Assembly (NCBI RefSeq): GCF_040274945.1
Contig: NZ_JBEMAR010000008.1
Coordinates: 1 to 64,000 of the forward strand
DNA from: Carnobacterium_B sp040274945
GTDB taxonomy: Bacteria > Bacillota > Bacilli > Lactobacillales > Carnobacteriaceae
DNA: 64,000 nt
Direction: 5' to 3'
Shown here: positions 1-7,692 of the stretch, in pieces
How the letters are laid out: each line of letters begins with the position of its first letter
Numbering within the stretch: the stretch's first letter is position 1
Position numbers and translations under genes: made by a program
Notes under the pieces: generated by a model
Databases searched by the model: none
What the model was told of the DNA's origin: nothing
Seen by the model: the letters and a program-made list of their open reading frames with translations, nothing else

Positions 1-241
1 GAATCGTTTGGAGAATTTTCGATGCTTCTGCCCGTGAAACAGGTTTGCTGAAATTGAATTGATTGCCTGATTTATAATCATACACATTTAAGTTATTTAA
101 ATATTGGATGGCTTCCGTATGGGAATTTCGGCTATTTTCTACATCATAAAAAGTCTTTTTCGCAAAAACGTCATCACTCGCTACAAATAATGCGGATGCG
201 AACAAAGTAGAGGCTATGAAACTTTTTGTGATCTTTTTCAT
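1..241 (-). CDS. Secreted SLH-domain protein, 5' part only
   Basis: About 80 residues are visible before the gene leaves the window. The start ATG (complement of 239-241) follows an AAAGGAG ribosome binding site. The protein opens with a typical signal peptide: a Lys-rich start, a hydrophobic stretch rich in Ala/Leu/Phe, and a likely cut after VFA at about residue 26. One S-layer-homology repeat follows, recognisable by FYDV near its start, an AIQYLNN helix, and the closing VSRAEASKIL signature. SLH modules anchor proteins to pyruvylated wall polysaccharide in Bacilli with S-layers. The base composition looks slightly richer in GC than the phage genes. It may be host flanking DNA or a phage-carried surface protein; the sequence in view cannot decide. 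Confidence 0.8.
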   Translation of the reverse strand, partial: MKKITKSFIASTLFASALFVASDDVFAKKTFYDVENSRNSHTEAIQYLNNLNVYDYKSGNQFNFSKPVSRAEASKILQTI

Positions 242-317
242 TCGTTTCGACTCCTTTATTAAAACTCTATTTTCCGTGTCCTTTATTTTTTTGTCTATAC
301 CCGTACAGAAAGGCAAC

Positions 318-375
318 AAAACACGGTGTTTTTCCCAAGAGGGTAGATACTGGCCCACATTCATCCTCTATTGGG
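318..375 (-). other. Structured leader RNA of the SLH gene
   Basis: The minus-strand leader holds a long-range stem pairing 365-375 with 334-342 (one bulged base) around a loop of about 22 nt. A second small hairpin (AAAACA with TGTTTT, 318-332) follows. Such a folded, 150-nt 5' UTR suggests post-transcriptional control. I could not match it to a named riboswitch class. Confidence 0.35.
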
Positions 376-397
376 GTAACTCTTATTTCGTAAATAA

Positions 398-426
398 AGT
401 ATAATATTTTATTTAGAAAAAGTCAA
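398..426 (-). promoter_or_regulatory. Sigma-A type promoter of the SLH gene
   Basis: On the minus strand TTGACT (421-426) and TATACT (398-403) are separated by exactly 17 bp. The predicted start near 391 gives a leader of about 150 nt before the SLH start codon. It is divergent from, and only 7 bp away from, the -35 box of the first plus-strand phage promoter. Confidence 0.7.
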
Positions 427-433
427 ATACAAG

Positions 434-462
434 TTGAAAAATTTTTTTAAAAACGATATAAT
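434..462 (+). promoter_or_regulatory. Phage promoter with palindromic -10 (first of series)
   Basis: TTGAAA (434-439), 17-bp spacer, TATAAT (457-462), continuing as TAGTTATAA so that the -10 box is the left half of a near-palindrome. It drives the 501-residue gene at 518. Confidence 0.85.
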
Positions 463-517
463 TAGTTATAAATTAAATTAAGAACACAAAAAACAGATAG
501 GGAGTCGTGATTTATAT

Positions 518-2023
518 ATGGCATTAGTACAAACAAAACAATTAGCTAAAGTTTTACAGGATTTTGATTTACAAGCGAATCCTAACGCTGTTTCAGCATA
601 TGCAGATGTGCTTCATTTTAAAAATGATAATATTAAACGTTTATTTGAGAATCATCCAGATGGTCGAATTGTTTTAAATGCTAAAGAAGTTTGCTCAGTA
701 AATTCTGTGAGAAACTTTGGTTTGGATATTACTTCTCAAGAATCAGATGAAATTTTTAGTACAATTCGTACATTGATTCTTCAAAATACTTCTTTTGGTA
801 ATTCTGCTACTCGTGCCTTAACAAAAGGTTTTATGGACATTATTTGTTCACCATTTTTAAATACACAAACAAAAAAAATTGAAGATAACGATGGTATCCT
901 TTCTTCATTGAAAGGAATGAAGATTGGTAAGGCTTTGAATTTGATTTTAGATTCTAACATTATTACTGAATCTTGGATTGATTGTAGTAAACAAGATATT
1001 GATTATATTCGTAATAATATTATTGGTGGACAAATTGCTAATATCATTGATAATGCTGCTGCAGCTTCTGATGATTTATCTTTAGTTTTATCTATTAATC
1101 CATTAGATTTCTTAACTATGAGTTGCGGAACAAGTTGGGACTCTTGTATGTATCCTAATGGAGAGTATTCAACTGGAACTCTTCCTTATGCAACAGGGAA
1201 AGATACAGTAATTGGTTTCCTGGTAAATACAAAAGATTATGAAGTTGAAATTGAACGCTCTAATTGGAGCAATAAAATTTGGCGTCAAATTATGTACGTA
1301 ACTGATGATAATTTTATTATTTCTCAGAATCCTTATCCAGGAGATAAACCTAAATTTTCAGTAGCTCTTTCTGCTTATATCAATGAAGCTTTAGATCTTA
1401 ATTTGGAAATTACGAAAAAAGCAAATTCTGAAAATGTAGATAAATTATATGTTAGAAATATCGGTATTAGTACTGGTTATATCGATTTAGAACATGGTGG
1501 ATATCTACCTTATATTTTTGGTGTAAAGACCGGAGAAGAAAGTCGTATTAAAGTCTGTGCACAATCAGTTGCATATTGTTTAGATTGTGGAGAATTTAAA
1601 GCAGATTGCGAAATGTCTGAATCTTGTGGCGTTTGTGAAAGTTGTGGAGATAATTATGATTATCACTGTGATCACTGTGGTCAAGGATTTTATGACGATG
1701 AAGGTGCATGGGTTGATGGAGATACTGTTTGTGATGATTGCTTAGAAAATTATTATTCTTATTCTTCTTATCATTCTGAATATATTCTTAATGATGATGC
1801 CGTAGAAGTTAAAACAATTAATAGAAGAATGAGTGGCAGTTTTTATACTACCACTGATGTAGTTGAAGAATGTGTTCTTGATGAAGTTGCAATCTTAGTT
1901 CGAGATATTGAAGATTTACCACATCCACTTCCTTTATATTTAGACTTAGATGATTATGTCTTTGTAGACGATCTGCAAGAAGATGAAGAAGGTCGTTATC
2001 TATTTCCAGCAAACTTAGCTTAG
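518..2023 (+). CDS. W-x-S-C family protein A with C-terminal zinc fingers
   Basis: 501 residues, function unknown. It is the largest of three paralogues in this region (others at 3466 and 5674). The shared core reads D-F-x-x-M-S, then W207-D-S209-C210, then NGEY, followed about 50 residues later by KIWRQ and a QNPYP motif. The C-terminal third, from about residue 347, is rich in paired cysteines (CLDC, CGVC, CESC, CDHC, CDDC), a likely multi-zinc ribbon not seen in paralogue B. The start ATG has a GGGAG site 13 bp upstream. It is the sole gene between its own promoter and a terminator at 2029, and is the first plus-strand phage gene in view. The order of the core (Cys, strand, strand, Q/P) loosely recalls PcfJ-type mobile-element proteins, but that is a guess. 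Confidence 0.6.
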   Translation: MALVQTKQLAKVLQDFDLQANPNAVSAYADVLHFKNDNIKRLFENHPDGRIVLNAKEVCSVNSVRNFGLDITSQESDEIFSTIRTLILQNTSFGNSATRALTKGFMDIICSPFLNTQTKKIEDNDGILSSLKGMKIGKALNLILDSNIITESWIDCSKQDIDYIRNNIIGGQIANIIDNAAAASDDLSLVLSINPLDFLTMSCGTSWDSCMYPNGEYSTGTLPYATGKDTVIGFLVNTKDYEVEIERSNWSNKIWRQIMYVTDDNFIISQNPYPGDKPKFSVALSAYINEALDLNLEITKKANSENVDKLYVRNIGISTGYIDLEHGGYLPYIFGVKTGEESRIKVCAQSVAYCLDCGEFKADCEMSESCGVCESCGDNYDYHCDHCGQGFYDDEGAWVDGDTVCDDCLENYYSYSSYHSEYILNDDAVEVKTINRRMSGSFYTTTDVVEECVLDEVAILVRDIEDLPHPLPLYLDLDDYVFVDDLQEDEEGRYLFPANLA

Positions 2024-2028
2024 GTTAG

Positions 2029-2058
2029 AAGACTCCCTTAACGGGGGTCTTTTTTTTA
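2029..2058 (+). terminator. Intrinsic terminator after protein A gene
   Basis: Stem AAGACTCCC with GGGGGTCTT (one G-T pair), loop of about five bases, then a run of eight or more T. Confidence 0.85.
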
Positions 2059-2081
2059 TTTAAGAGTAGCGTATCTTTTTA

Positions 2082-2087
2082 TATAAT
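2082..2087 (+). promoter_or_regulatory. Possible -10 box before small zinc-ribbon genes
   Basis: A TATAAT lies 36 bp before the start at 2123, but the hexamer 17 bp upstream (TTTAAG) matches a -35 box poorly, and the palindrome of the main promoter series is absent. This gene group may belong to a different expression class. Confidence 0.35.
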
Positions 2088-2122
2088 TTGGCTGCTTAGG
2101 TATAGGAAAGGAAGAGGTGCCT

Positions 2123-2401
2123 ATGAAAGAGAAGAAATTCAAATGCTCTATTTGTGGCACAGTGTATGACGCAAATCTATACAATCAAAAGAACATTTAC
2201 AATACAATCGTTATGGAATGCCCAAAAGACAGGGGAATATGCTGGCCGTATGAAACGGACGATTTTGAACAATTAAAAAGTCTTCTGCTAGAACAATATA
2301 CAAAAGAGGAGCTTTGGTACATGCTTGAGAAAATAAGGGCAAAAAAGGCTACGCTTGAAAAGAACACCTTTAATGATATAGAAAAGGGGGAGGTAAAATA
2401 A
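2123..2401 (+). CDS. Small zinc-ribbon protein
   Basis: 92 residues. CSIC near the N-terminus and MECP about 30 residues later form an incomplete zinc-ribbon pattern also seen in the next gene; the rest is a charged helical tail. I chose ATG 2123 over an in-frame GTG at 2117 because the purine-rich AGGAAAGGAAGAGG tract sits at a usable distance. The stop is one base before the next start, so the two are probably cotranslated. Function unknown; related by pattern to the proteins at 2403, 17485 and 17745. Confidence 0.65.
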   Translation: MKEKKFKCSICGTVYDANLYNQKNIYNTIVMECPKDRGICWPYETDDFEQLKSLLLEQYTKEELWYMLEKIRAKKATLEKNTFNDIEKGEVK

Positions 2402-2402
2402 A

Positions 2403-2603
2403 ATGACAGATACAAAATTTAAATGCAACGTCTGTGGTCGTGAATATGACTATAATTGGTGGGCTGTTAAAAAGTATAAGGAGCCTAATGGAGAAGTGAT
2501 TGATTTTATTCGCTGTCCAAAAGATGGTTCCCCCGCTCAAGTCCTCAAAGAGGATAGCTCTATTATTGGAGAAGCAATCATTGGAAAAGCAATTATCAAA
2601 TAA
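2403..2603 (+). CDS. Small zinc-ribbon protein with IGEA tail
   Basis: 66 residues. CNVCG near the N-terminus and RCPKDG in the middle fit a zinc ribbon. The last 15 residues (SSIIGEAIIGKAIIK) are nearly the same as the tail of the protein encoded 15 kb away at 17745, although the two bodies differ. The gene lies between another zinc-ribbon gene and the collagen-like gene, with short gaps, so an operon is likely. Function unknown. Confidence 0.65.
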   Translation: MTDTKFKCNVCGREYDYNWWAVKKYKEPNGEVIDFIRCPKDGSPAQVLKEDSSIIGEAIIGKAIIK

Positions 2604-2621
2604 AAAAGGAGTAGATAAAAT

Positions 2622-2984
2622 ATGGCTGCAAGCAAAGAAGAAATTTTAGCTCAAATTCAACCTGGTGAAGTTATTACCACAAAACTTTTAACTGATATTA
2701 CTGAGTTTGTTGAAGCGCAAAAAGGTCCTAAAGGTGATACTGGTGAAACAGGTCCTGCAGGTCCAAAAGGTGACACGGGGGCTAAGGGCGATAAAGGTGA
2801 TACCGGTGCTAAGGGTGATAAAGGTGATACTGGAGCAGCTGGTGCAAAAGGAGATCCAGGTGCTAAAGGTGCCGATGGAGCTTCTATTAAATCAATCGTC
2901 TTTACAAAAGGTGAAGATGGTACAATCACTGGTGGTACTGCAACATTAACAAATGATGAAACAGTAGCTATTACAGTTGAATAA
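2622..2984 (+). CDS. Collagen-like fibre protein
   Basis: 120 residues. A helical N-terminus of about 38 residues (likely trimerisation or attachment) is followed by about 16 Gly-X-Y triplets (residues 39-87) rich in GPKGD, GAKGD and GDTGA. A short beta-rich C-terminal cap ends the protein. This layout fits phage head or tail decoration fibres. The RBS AAAAAGGAG is good. It sits in the early-type plus arm, away from the minus-strand structural cluster, and is followed by a terminator. That it is a virion part is inferred, not shown. Confidence 0.75.
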   Translation: MAASKEEILAQIQPGEVITTKLLTDITEFVEAQKGPKGDTGETGPAGPKGDTGAKGDKGDTGAKGDKGDTGAAGAKGDPGAKGADGASIKSIVFTKGEDGTITGGTATLTNDETVAITVE

Positions 2985-2991
2985 TATAGAT

Positions 2992-3022
2992 AAAATCACT
3001 CATTCATTTGGGTGATTTTTTT
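2992..3022 (+). terminator. Intrinsic terminator after collagen-like gene
   Basis: AAAATCAC pairs with GTGATTTT around a loop of about ten bases, followed by a T run. Confidence 0.85.
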
Positions 3023-3025
3023 TAT

Positions 3026-3054
3026 TTGATTTTTTCTTTTTAAAGATATATAAT
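3026..3054 (+). promoter_or_regulatory. Promoter with palindromic -10 (upstream of tandem pair)
   Basis: TTGATT (3026-3031), 17 bp, TATAAT (3049-3054), continuing into TAATTATAA. It is the upstream one of two tandem promoters before the winged-helix gene. Confidence 0.8.
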
Positions 3055-3106
3055 TAATTATAAAGTTTTAAGAGAAAAGTAAAAAGTAAATTGTGTCTTA
3101 CACGAA

Positions 3107-3135
3107 TTGAAAAATTTCTTTTAAAATGATATAAT
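3107..3135 (+). promoter_or_regulatory. Second tandem promoter before winged-helix gene
   Basis: TTGAAA (3107-3112), 17 bp, TATAAT (3130-3135). The downstream half reads ATATGTATA, so the palindrome of the other promoters is mostly lost here. Confidence 0.8.
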
Positions 3136-3186
3136 ATATGTATAGTAAATTAATAAAACAAATAAATTTTAGGGAGACGATTGACT

Positions 3187-3420
3187 ATGGCATTAACAGA
3201 AAAAGGCAATAAAGTATTGGAAGTTCTAAAATCTCACAATGCGTCTAAGGATGCTCCATTATCTTCAAAAGACGTTGCAGCAGCAGCATTTATGACACCT
3301 CGAAGCGTACCAGGTGTATTGACAAGTTTAGTTAACAAAGGACTTGTTGGTAAAACAGAAGATTCTCCTCGTTTGTTTTTCTTGACAGATGAAGGACGTA
3401 ATTATAAAGACGAAGATTAA
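3187..3420 (+). CDS. Small winged-helix DNA-binding protein
   Basis: 77 residues. The order helix (KVLEVLKSH), helix (SKDVAAAA), recognition helix (TPRSVPGVLTSLVNKGLV) and wing (LFFLTDEG) fits a MarR/PadR-like winged helix. Small size and lack of any other domain suggest a transcription factor. ATG 3187 is preferred over an in-frame TTG at 3181 because GGGAGA lies at the right distance. It has two tandem promoters of its own, a common arrangement for a regulator, and precedes the paralogue B and peptidase genes. It is a candidate binder of the palindromic operator; that link is inferred. Confidence 0.7.
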   Translation: MALTEKGNKVLEVLKSHNASKDAPLSSKDVAAAAFMTPRSVPGVLTSLVNKGLVGKTEDSPRLFFLTDEGRNYKDED

Positions 3421-3465
3421 TTTGTCTTTATAATGTTATAAAATAAATAAAAAGGAGAAAGATAA

Positions 3466-4560
3466 ATGGTATTATCTGCTGAGGAAAAATTAGAAATTAT
3501 GGAAAAAGAGATGCGGGTTAGTTGGGGCCAAATTGATGCTTTTATTCAAGATCAACTAGGTGGATCTCCTGATACTCGCACTAATTATGGTCCTATTTGG
3601 GCTGAAAATAAATACGATTTGTTTAAGCTTTTTGGTGATAAATTATGCCTAACTTCTGAAGTAGAAAATACTTTATCAGATTCAGATATTACTCGTGCTT
3701 ATGAAGAAAAAGTTTTACGAGAAATCAAAGGTTCTCTTTCTGTTCGCACTAATTTAGTTGCAGCTTTCTTTTTGAATCAATTTTCTAGGGAAGAACTACG
3801 ACTAAATCGTATTGCTGCTAATACTGAGTTTTCTGGAAAGAAAATTTCAAAAGGCATGAAAGTTACAAAGGCGCTTAAACTTTTTATTCCAGATAAAGTA
3901 GAATTGGATATTGTTCAAACGGCTTTTTCTCGTTTCATCCAAGAGTTAGAAGCAAAAGGTCGTTTGGACGTATCTATTGACTTTTTCGACATTCTTTGTA
4001 TGAGTGTAAACGATCGAAAAGATTGGCGTTCTTGTCATAATTTTATCAATGGTGAATATGGTGGTGGAGCATTCTCTTACGCACTAGATTCTAGTTCTGC
4101 TATTGCTCAAATTTATACATCATATTCTGAGAGTGGTGTAGCAGATAAAATTTGGCGTCAAATGGTCTGGTTCGATACTGACCTTACTGGAGTTATTCTT
4201 TCTCGTCAATATCCTAGCACAAATAGTAATAACCGTAAGGCAACCCAATCTCTAATTATGGAACATCTAGGTAAAGAATTACCCGTTGCAGGTTTTGTTT
4301 CTGCTGGAACTATTGGTCAACGAACTCGGAATATTGGTGATTATCATTATAATGATATTACCAAGGGAGCTATGGAAAAAGTAATGACTATTGCTTTCGA
4401 CGGTTCTAATTTCAGCGAAAAATCTGGTCGTGATGCAATGAGAAACGCATTCATTAATGATGAATATAACCCAAGCTATAGAATTGGTGTTGATAGTGTT
4501 CCTCATCCAATTAGTGGATATGAAGTAGAAGCATACGAATGGGATGAAGAATGGTACTAA
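3466..4560 (+). CDS. W-x-S-C family protein B
   Basis: 364 residues, unknown function, the shortest-tailed of three paralogues. The shared core is VSIDFFDILCMS, then D186-W187-R-S189-C190-H, NGEYGGG, then DKIWRQM and SRQYP. The preceding helical part contains a GMKVTKALKLF stretch that aligns with GMKIGKALNLI in protein A and GMKFTKKVKEA in protein C. Unlike A and C it has no cysteine-rich tail; it ends with acidic and aromatic residues. RBS AAAAAGGAG is strong. It is followed within 22 bp by the metallopeptidase gene, so the two are probably cotranscribed. Confidence 0.6.
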   Translation: MVLSAEEKLEIMEKEMRVSWGQIDAFIQDQLGGSPDTRTNYGPIWAENKYDLFKLFGDKLCLTSEVENTLSDSDITRAYEEKVLREIKGSLSVRTNLVAAFFLNQFSREELRLNRIAANTEFSGKKISKGMKVTKALKLFIPDKVELDIVQTAFSRFIQELEAKGRLDVSIDFFDILCMSVNDRKDWRSCHNFINGEYGGGAFSYALDSSSAIAQIYTSYSESGVADKIWRQMVWFDTDLTGVILSRQYPSTNSNNRKATQSLIMEHLGKELPVAGFVSAGTIGQRTRNIGDYHYNDITKGAMEKVMTIAFDGSNFSEKSGRDAMRNAFINDEYNPSYRIGVDSVPHPISGYEVEAYEWDEEWY

Positions 4561-4582
4561 AATAAAAGAAAGCGGTGATGTA

Positions 4583-5653
4583 ATGAAAAGGAAAGAGTTT
4601 AATTTAGGTTTAGACGCTTTTAAGAAAATTTTATATATGGAGCAGCATGAGCTTCATTTTTATACATTAGGGAAACTGGAGCAATATTTCCCAGAAGATG
4701 ATATTTTTGCAATGCACGGAGAATATATCTATGCACGTGGAAATATTCCAGTTTTACTTTGTGCGCATTTTGATACAGTTCACTCGAAGAAACCAACTAA
4801 ATATACATTACTTCATGACCAAGAAAAACAGGTTATGTGGTGTCCTGATGGTATTGGTGGGGACGATCGATGTGGAGTATTTAATATCTTAGATATTTTA
4901 TCACAAGGCTATCTTCCACACGTAATTTTTTCTTGGGATGAAGAAATTGGTGGTGTAGGCGCAAGTAAGTTTACAGAAAATGTTCAGAAATATTTTGGTA
5001 CAGACGTTTATCGATCTCTTACCAATGATATTAACTTTGCGATCCAATTTGATAGAAAAGGATTCGGCGAAGCAGTTTATTACTATTTAGATAACCAACC
5101 ATTTGAAAACTATATTAATGGTTTTGGTTTTACTACGGAAATGGGTTCTTATACAGATATCTGTGAATATTGTCCAACATTTGGCTTTGCTGGTGTTAAT
5201 ATTTCTGCTGGTTATTTGAATGAACATACAAGTTCTGAAATGATTTTCCTCAAGGAAATGTTATCCTCTCAAGCTAAAGTTATTAAAATTTTGGAAGATC
5301 AAATCCAAAATCCTGAACACTTCGAATATAAAGAACTTGACTATGGTTATAGAGGTGATTTTTGGGGATGGAACGGATATGGGTACGGTGGATACTCGAA
5401 ACGTAGCAGCTATAATTTTGATGATGTCGCAAATGGGTATGATGGAATAGATGATGATAATGAAGTCGGTAATCCATATGGAGCATACTCTTATGCTAGT
5501 ACTGAAAGTGATTATTCTGAAAATAAAACTTGTCAATACTGTATGCAAAGTAAGGGAGTTGTTCCTTGGACCCATAGTGATGATCCAGTATTAGATACTC
5601 TTTGTGACGAATGCAAGGAAGTTTTTAAAATGGAAAATAACGTACAAGATTAA
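4583..5653 (+). CDS. Zinc-dependent peptidase (M20/M28/M42 type) with zinc-ribbon tail
   Basis: 356 residues. It carries the full metal-ligand set of di-zinc aminopeptidases and amidohydrolases: H62-x-D64 (CAHFDTVH), D94 in GGDD, the catalytic pair E120-E121 (SWDEEIGG), D157 (QFDRKG) and H215 (NEHTSSE). The substrate is unknown. A low-complexity Gly/Tyr/Trp linker leads to a C-terminal zinc ribbon (C317, C320, C341, C344), which is not part of the peptidase fold and could target it to nucleic acid or a partner. ATG 4583 is chosen over an ATG inside the upstream gene because the peptidase fold needs no more. It sits between two paralogues of the W-x-[ST]-C family. An intact metallopeptidase in a phage early region is unusual. 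Confidence 0.75.
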   Translation: MKRKEFNLGLDAFKKILYMEQHELHFYTLGKLEQYFPEDDIFAMHGEYIYARGNIPVLLCAHFDTVHSKKPTKYTLLHDQEKQVMWCPDGIGGDDRCGVFNILDILSQGYLPHVIFSWDEEIGGVGASKFTENVQKYFGTDVYRSLTNDINFAIQFDRKGFGEAVYYYLDNQPFENYINGFGFTTEMGSYTDICEYCPTFGFAGVNISAGYLNEHTSSEMIFLKEMLSSQAKVIKILEDQIQNPEHFEYKELDYGYRGDFWGWNGYGYGGYSKRSSYNFDDVANGYDGIDDDNEVGNPYGAYSYASTESDYSENKTCQYCMQSKGVVPWTHSDDPVLDTLCDECKEVFKMENNVQD

Positions 5654-5673
5654 ATTCGGCTGGAGATGTTAGA

Positions 5674-6672
5674 TTGACTAAAATAGAAAAAGATTTAAGG
5701 ATGATTGACAAATTAGTTTTTGTCAATCCCCTTAGTTTATCAGAATATGAAAACTACTTTGAAAACTCTCTGAAAGCCAAATCAAAAATTAGAGAACTAA
5801 TGAATGGGCAGGACAAGATTGTTTTTGAGGTAGATAATGATATTCTTGGAGAAGAAAAAGAACGAGCTTTTCGAGAAGAATTTCGGAATCAGTTGAAAGA
5901 AAGATATAAAGTAAGTAAGGTATTTTTTGTAGTTATAAGTGTAATGGCTGATTCAAATTTAATTTTAAATAAACATAAAACAGGAATGAAGTTTACTAAG
6001 AAGGTTAAAGAAGCACTATCTAAAGAAAATTTTGAAGACATTGCAGATGAAATTATTCTTATGTATTCACAGATTAAAAATTCATTTATTATGCCGAAAA
6101 GCTATTTTGTTATTTCCATCGATCCTACAGACTTTGTTTTGATGGGTATTGGCAAAGGATGGAAAACTTGTTATAATCCGATAGATGGAGATCATTTCAC
6201 TGGAGCTTTCAGTGCTGGACTGGATTCCTCTACTATCTTGACATATTTTACAACAGATTTAGAAGATCCTGAGAAAAAACTTTATCGACGCTTAGGAGTA
6301 TTTACTCCTGATTATAAGGGAATGATGTTATCAACACAATATCCTTATAAAAACTCTTCTTTTGAAGAGTTTACTATTTCAGCTTTAAAAGATACTATCT
6401 TCGATAAAGATAATTTTGTAGCTAAGAAAGATAAAACTATTAGAGTACACAAAAATCTTTCCTCACAAATCTTTAATGATTTCGTTTCCTCTCCTTCTAA
6501 TAAGAAAGAGAATTTATACATAGGGAACCCAAGAGAAGAGGAAATATTACATTACGGGGCGAATGTTTCATGCTTACGATGCGATTCGAAGCCCGCACTT
6601 CAAGATATTCCTATTTGTTCAGATTGCGAATATGAAGTAGTGGGAGATGATTGGGAGGAATTTATTACATGA
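5674..6672 (+). CDS. W-x-T-C family protein C with zinc-ribbon tail
   Basis: 332 residues, third paralogue. The core is ISIDPTDFVLMG, then W163-K-T165-C166, DGDHFTG, LYRRLGVF and STQYPYKN. The C-terminus carries a zinc ribbon (CLRC and CSDC) like the tail of the neighbouring peptidase. It starts with TTG at 5674, supported by TGGAG eight bases upstream; the first ATG (5701) has no ribosome binding site. Its stop overlaps the next start (ATGA). Function unknown; position suggests joint expression with protein B and the peptidase. Confidence 0.6.
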   Translation: MTKIEKDLRMIDKLVFVNPLSLSEYENYFENSLKAKSKIRELMNGQDKIVFEVDNDILGEEKERAFREEFRNQLKERYKVSKVFFVVISVMADSNLILNKHKTGMKFTKKVKEALSKENFEDIADEIILMYSQIKNSFIMPKSYFVISIDPTDFVLMGIGKGWKTCYNPIDGDHFTGAFSAGLDSSTILTYFTTDLEDPEKKLYRRLGVFTPDYKGMMLSTQYPYKNSSFEEFTISALKDTIFDKDNFVAKKDKTIRVHKNLSSQIFNDFVSSPSNKKENLYIGNPREEEILHYGANVSCLRCDSKPALQDIPICSDCEYEVVGDDWEEFIT

Positions 6673-6980
6673 GAAAAGAAGATATTTTTGAGCTGATTGC
6701 TAATGGCAGCATCAGAGTTGAGTATATGGAAAATGAAGATGGTGAGCCGCTATTAGGAATTGAATATAGTTCGGCTGAACTTCAAGAATCAATTAACCAA
6801 GATATTGTAACAGAATATATTAGCGAATGTTTAATGGTAGCTTCTTTAGCTGGATTTGAAGCACCAACAGAATATTACCGATTTATTAAGTCTTTTGTAG
6901 AAGATAAATCTATGGATGATTTAATGAAGGTTATGGAAGAAGACTTCAGAAATGTATTAGATGGTGATAAACATGATTAA
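6669..6980 (+). CDS. Hypothetical acidic protein
   Basis: 103 residues, strongly acidic and probably all-helical after a short beta start. No motif recognised. ATG 6669 overlaps the stop of protein C and has GGGAGGAA eight bases upstream, itself inside the preceding gene, so translation is coupled. Its 3' end overlaps the next gene by 8 bp. It probably works with the W-x-[ST]-C and peptidase group, but nothing in the sequence says how. Confidence 0.55.
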   Translation: MRKEDIFELIANGSIRVEYMENEDGEPLLGIEYSSAELQESINQDIVTEYISECLMVASLAGFEAPTEYYRFIKSFVEDKSMDDLMKVMEEDFRNVLDGDKHD

Positions 6981-7611
6981 TTTAACAGGTAAAGCACAGT
7001 TATTCACGGGGGAGCTTCCTATCGCTCCTCCTGTTTCTGATGCAGAAGGATTAAAAATGAGGCTCGACTTAGATTATGTATTTTTACAAGCAATAAATGC
7101 AAAGCCAGATATTGTGCATAATAACTATCGAAGCTATTATACTTTTAAAGATGGACTTTTCAATGGAGATGTTATTATTCCAACTATTGAAGGCCCATGT
7201 GTTAGTGTATCTATAAATCCGCCGAGTAAAGGTGGAATTTCTCTATATGTTCCAGAAGGATTCCTAAAACGAAATATCTTTCCTCTCTTGGACGACCCTG
7301 ATATTTTAACTTTATCAATTAAGAATGCTGAATGGTTTGTTACTACTTTAAATAGTTTAGATACAGAAAATAAGATTAAACGTCGTATTACTCAATATGG
7401 TTCTGTAATACTAGATGGTGAATATGAAGATGTATACAACTCTCTCCTTAAAGAACATAATGTTTTAGTAGATTGGGATAAAATAAAAAAAAGCTTGACT
7501 ATTGATTTTATATATAGTGAAGGAAGTGTCGATTCTGGCAAATTAGCACTATACATTTATGATATAATAGTGAAAGGTAATTTACCAAAAAGCTTGACAA
7601 ATTTTTTGTAG
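6973..7611 (+). CDS. Hypothetical protein
   Basis: 212 residues, mixed alpha/beta, no transmembrane segment, no motif I recognise. ATG 6973 is favoured over 6961 by a GGTGAT site. It overlaps the preceding gene by 8 bp and is the last gene of the tightly packed series beginning at 3466. A strong hairpin follows its stop codon. Confidence 0.55.
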   Translation: MINLTGKAQLFTGELPIAPPVSDAEGLKMRLDLDYVFLQAINAKPDIVHNNYRSYYTFKDGLFNGDVIIPTIEGPCVSVSINPPSKGGISLYVPEGFLKRNIFPLLDDPDILTLSIKNAEWFVTTLNSLDTENKIKRRITQYGSVILDGEYEDVYNSLLKEHNVLVDWDKIKKSLTIDFIYSEGSVDSGKLALYIYDIIVKGNLPKSLTNFL

Positions 7612-7660
7612 TCTATGGTCGAGGACCTATTTTAACTTCATGTTAAAAGGGTTCCATAGA
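7612..7660 (+). other. Long imperfect hairpin between genes
   Basis: TCTATGG (7612-7618) pairs with CCATAGA (7654-7660), and TTTTAAC (7630-7636) pairs with GTTAAAA (7642-7648) around a five-base loop, with an ACC/GGT stretch between them. No T run follows, so it is not a simple terminator. It may protect or process the transcript. Confidence 0.55.
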
Positions 7661-7692
7661 GAAACTGGGGGTTCAGAGAGTAGGTGATAACG

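Noticed and set aside
241..391. Purine-riboswitch-like AGTATCTACC in the SLH leader
   Set aside because: The other conserved loops of the purine aptamer are absent, and the flanking stems pair differently.
2657..2949. Open frames on both strands through the collagen-like gene
   Set aside because: They are shadows of the Gly-X-Y repeat; Pro/Ser-rich on the minus strand, without ribosome sites.
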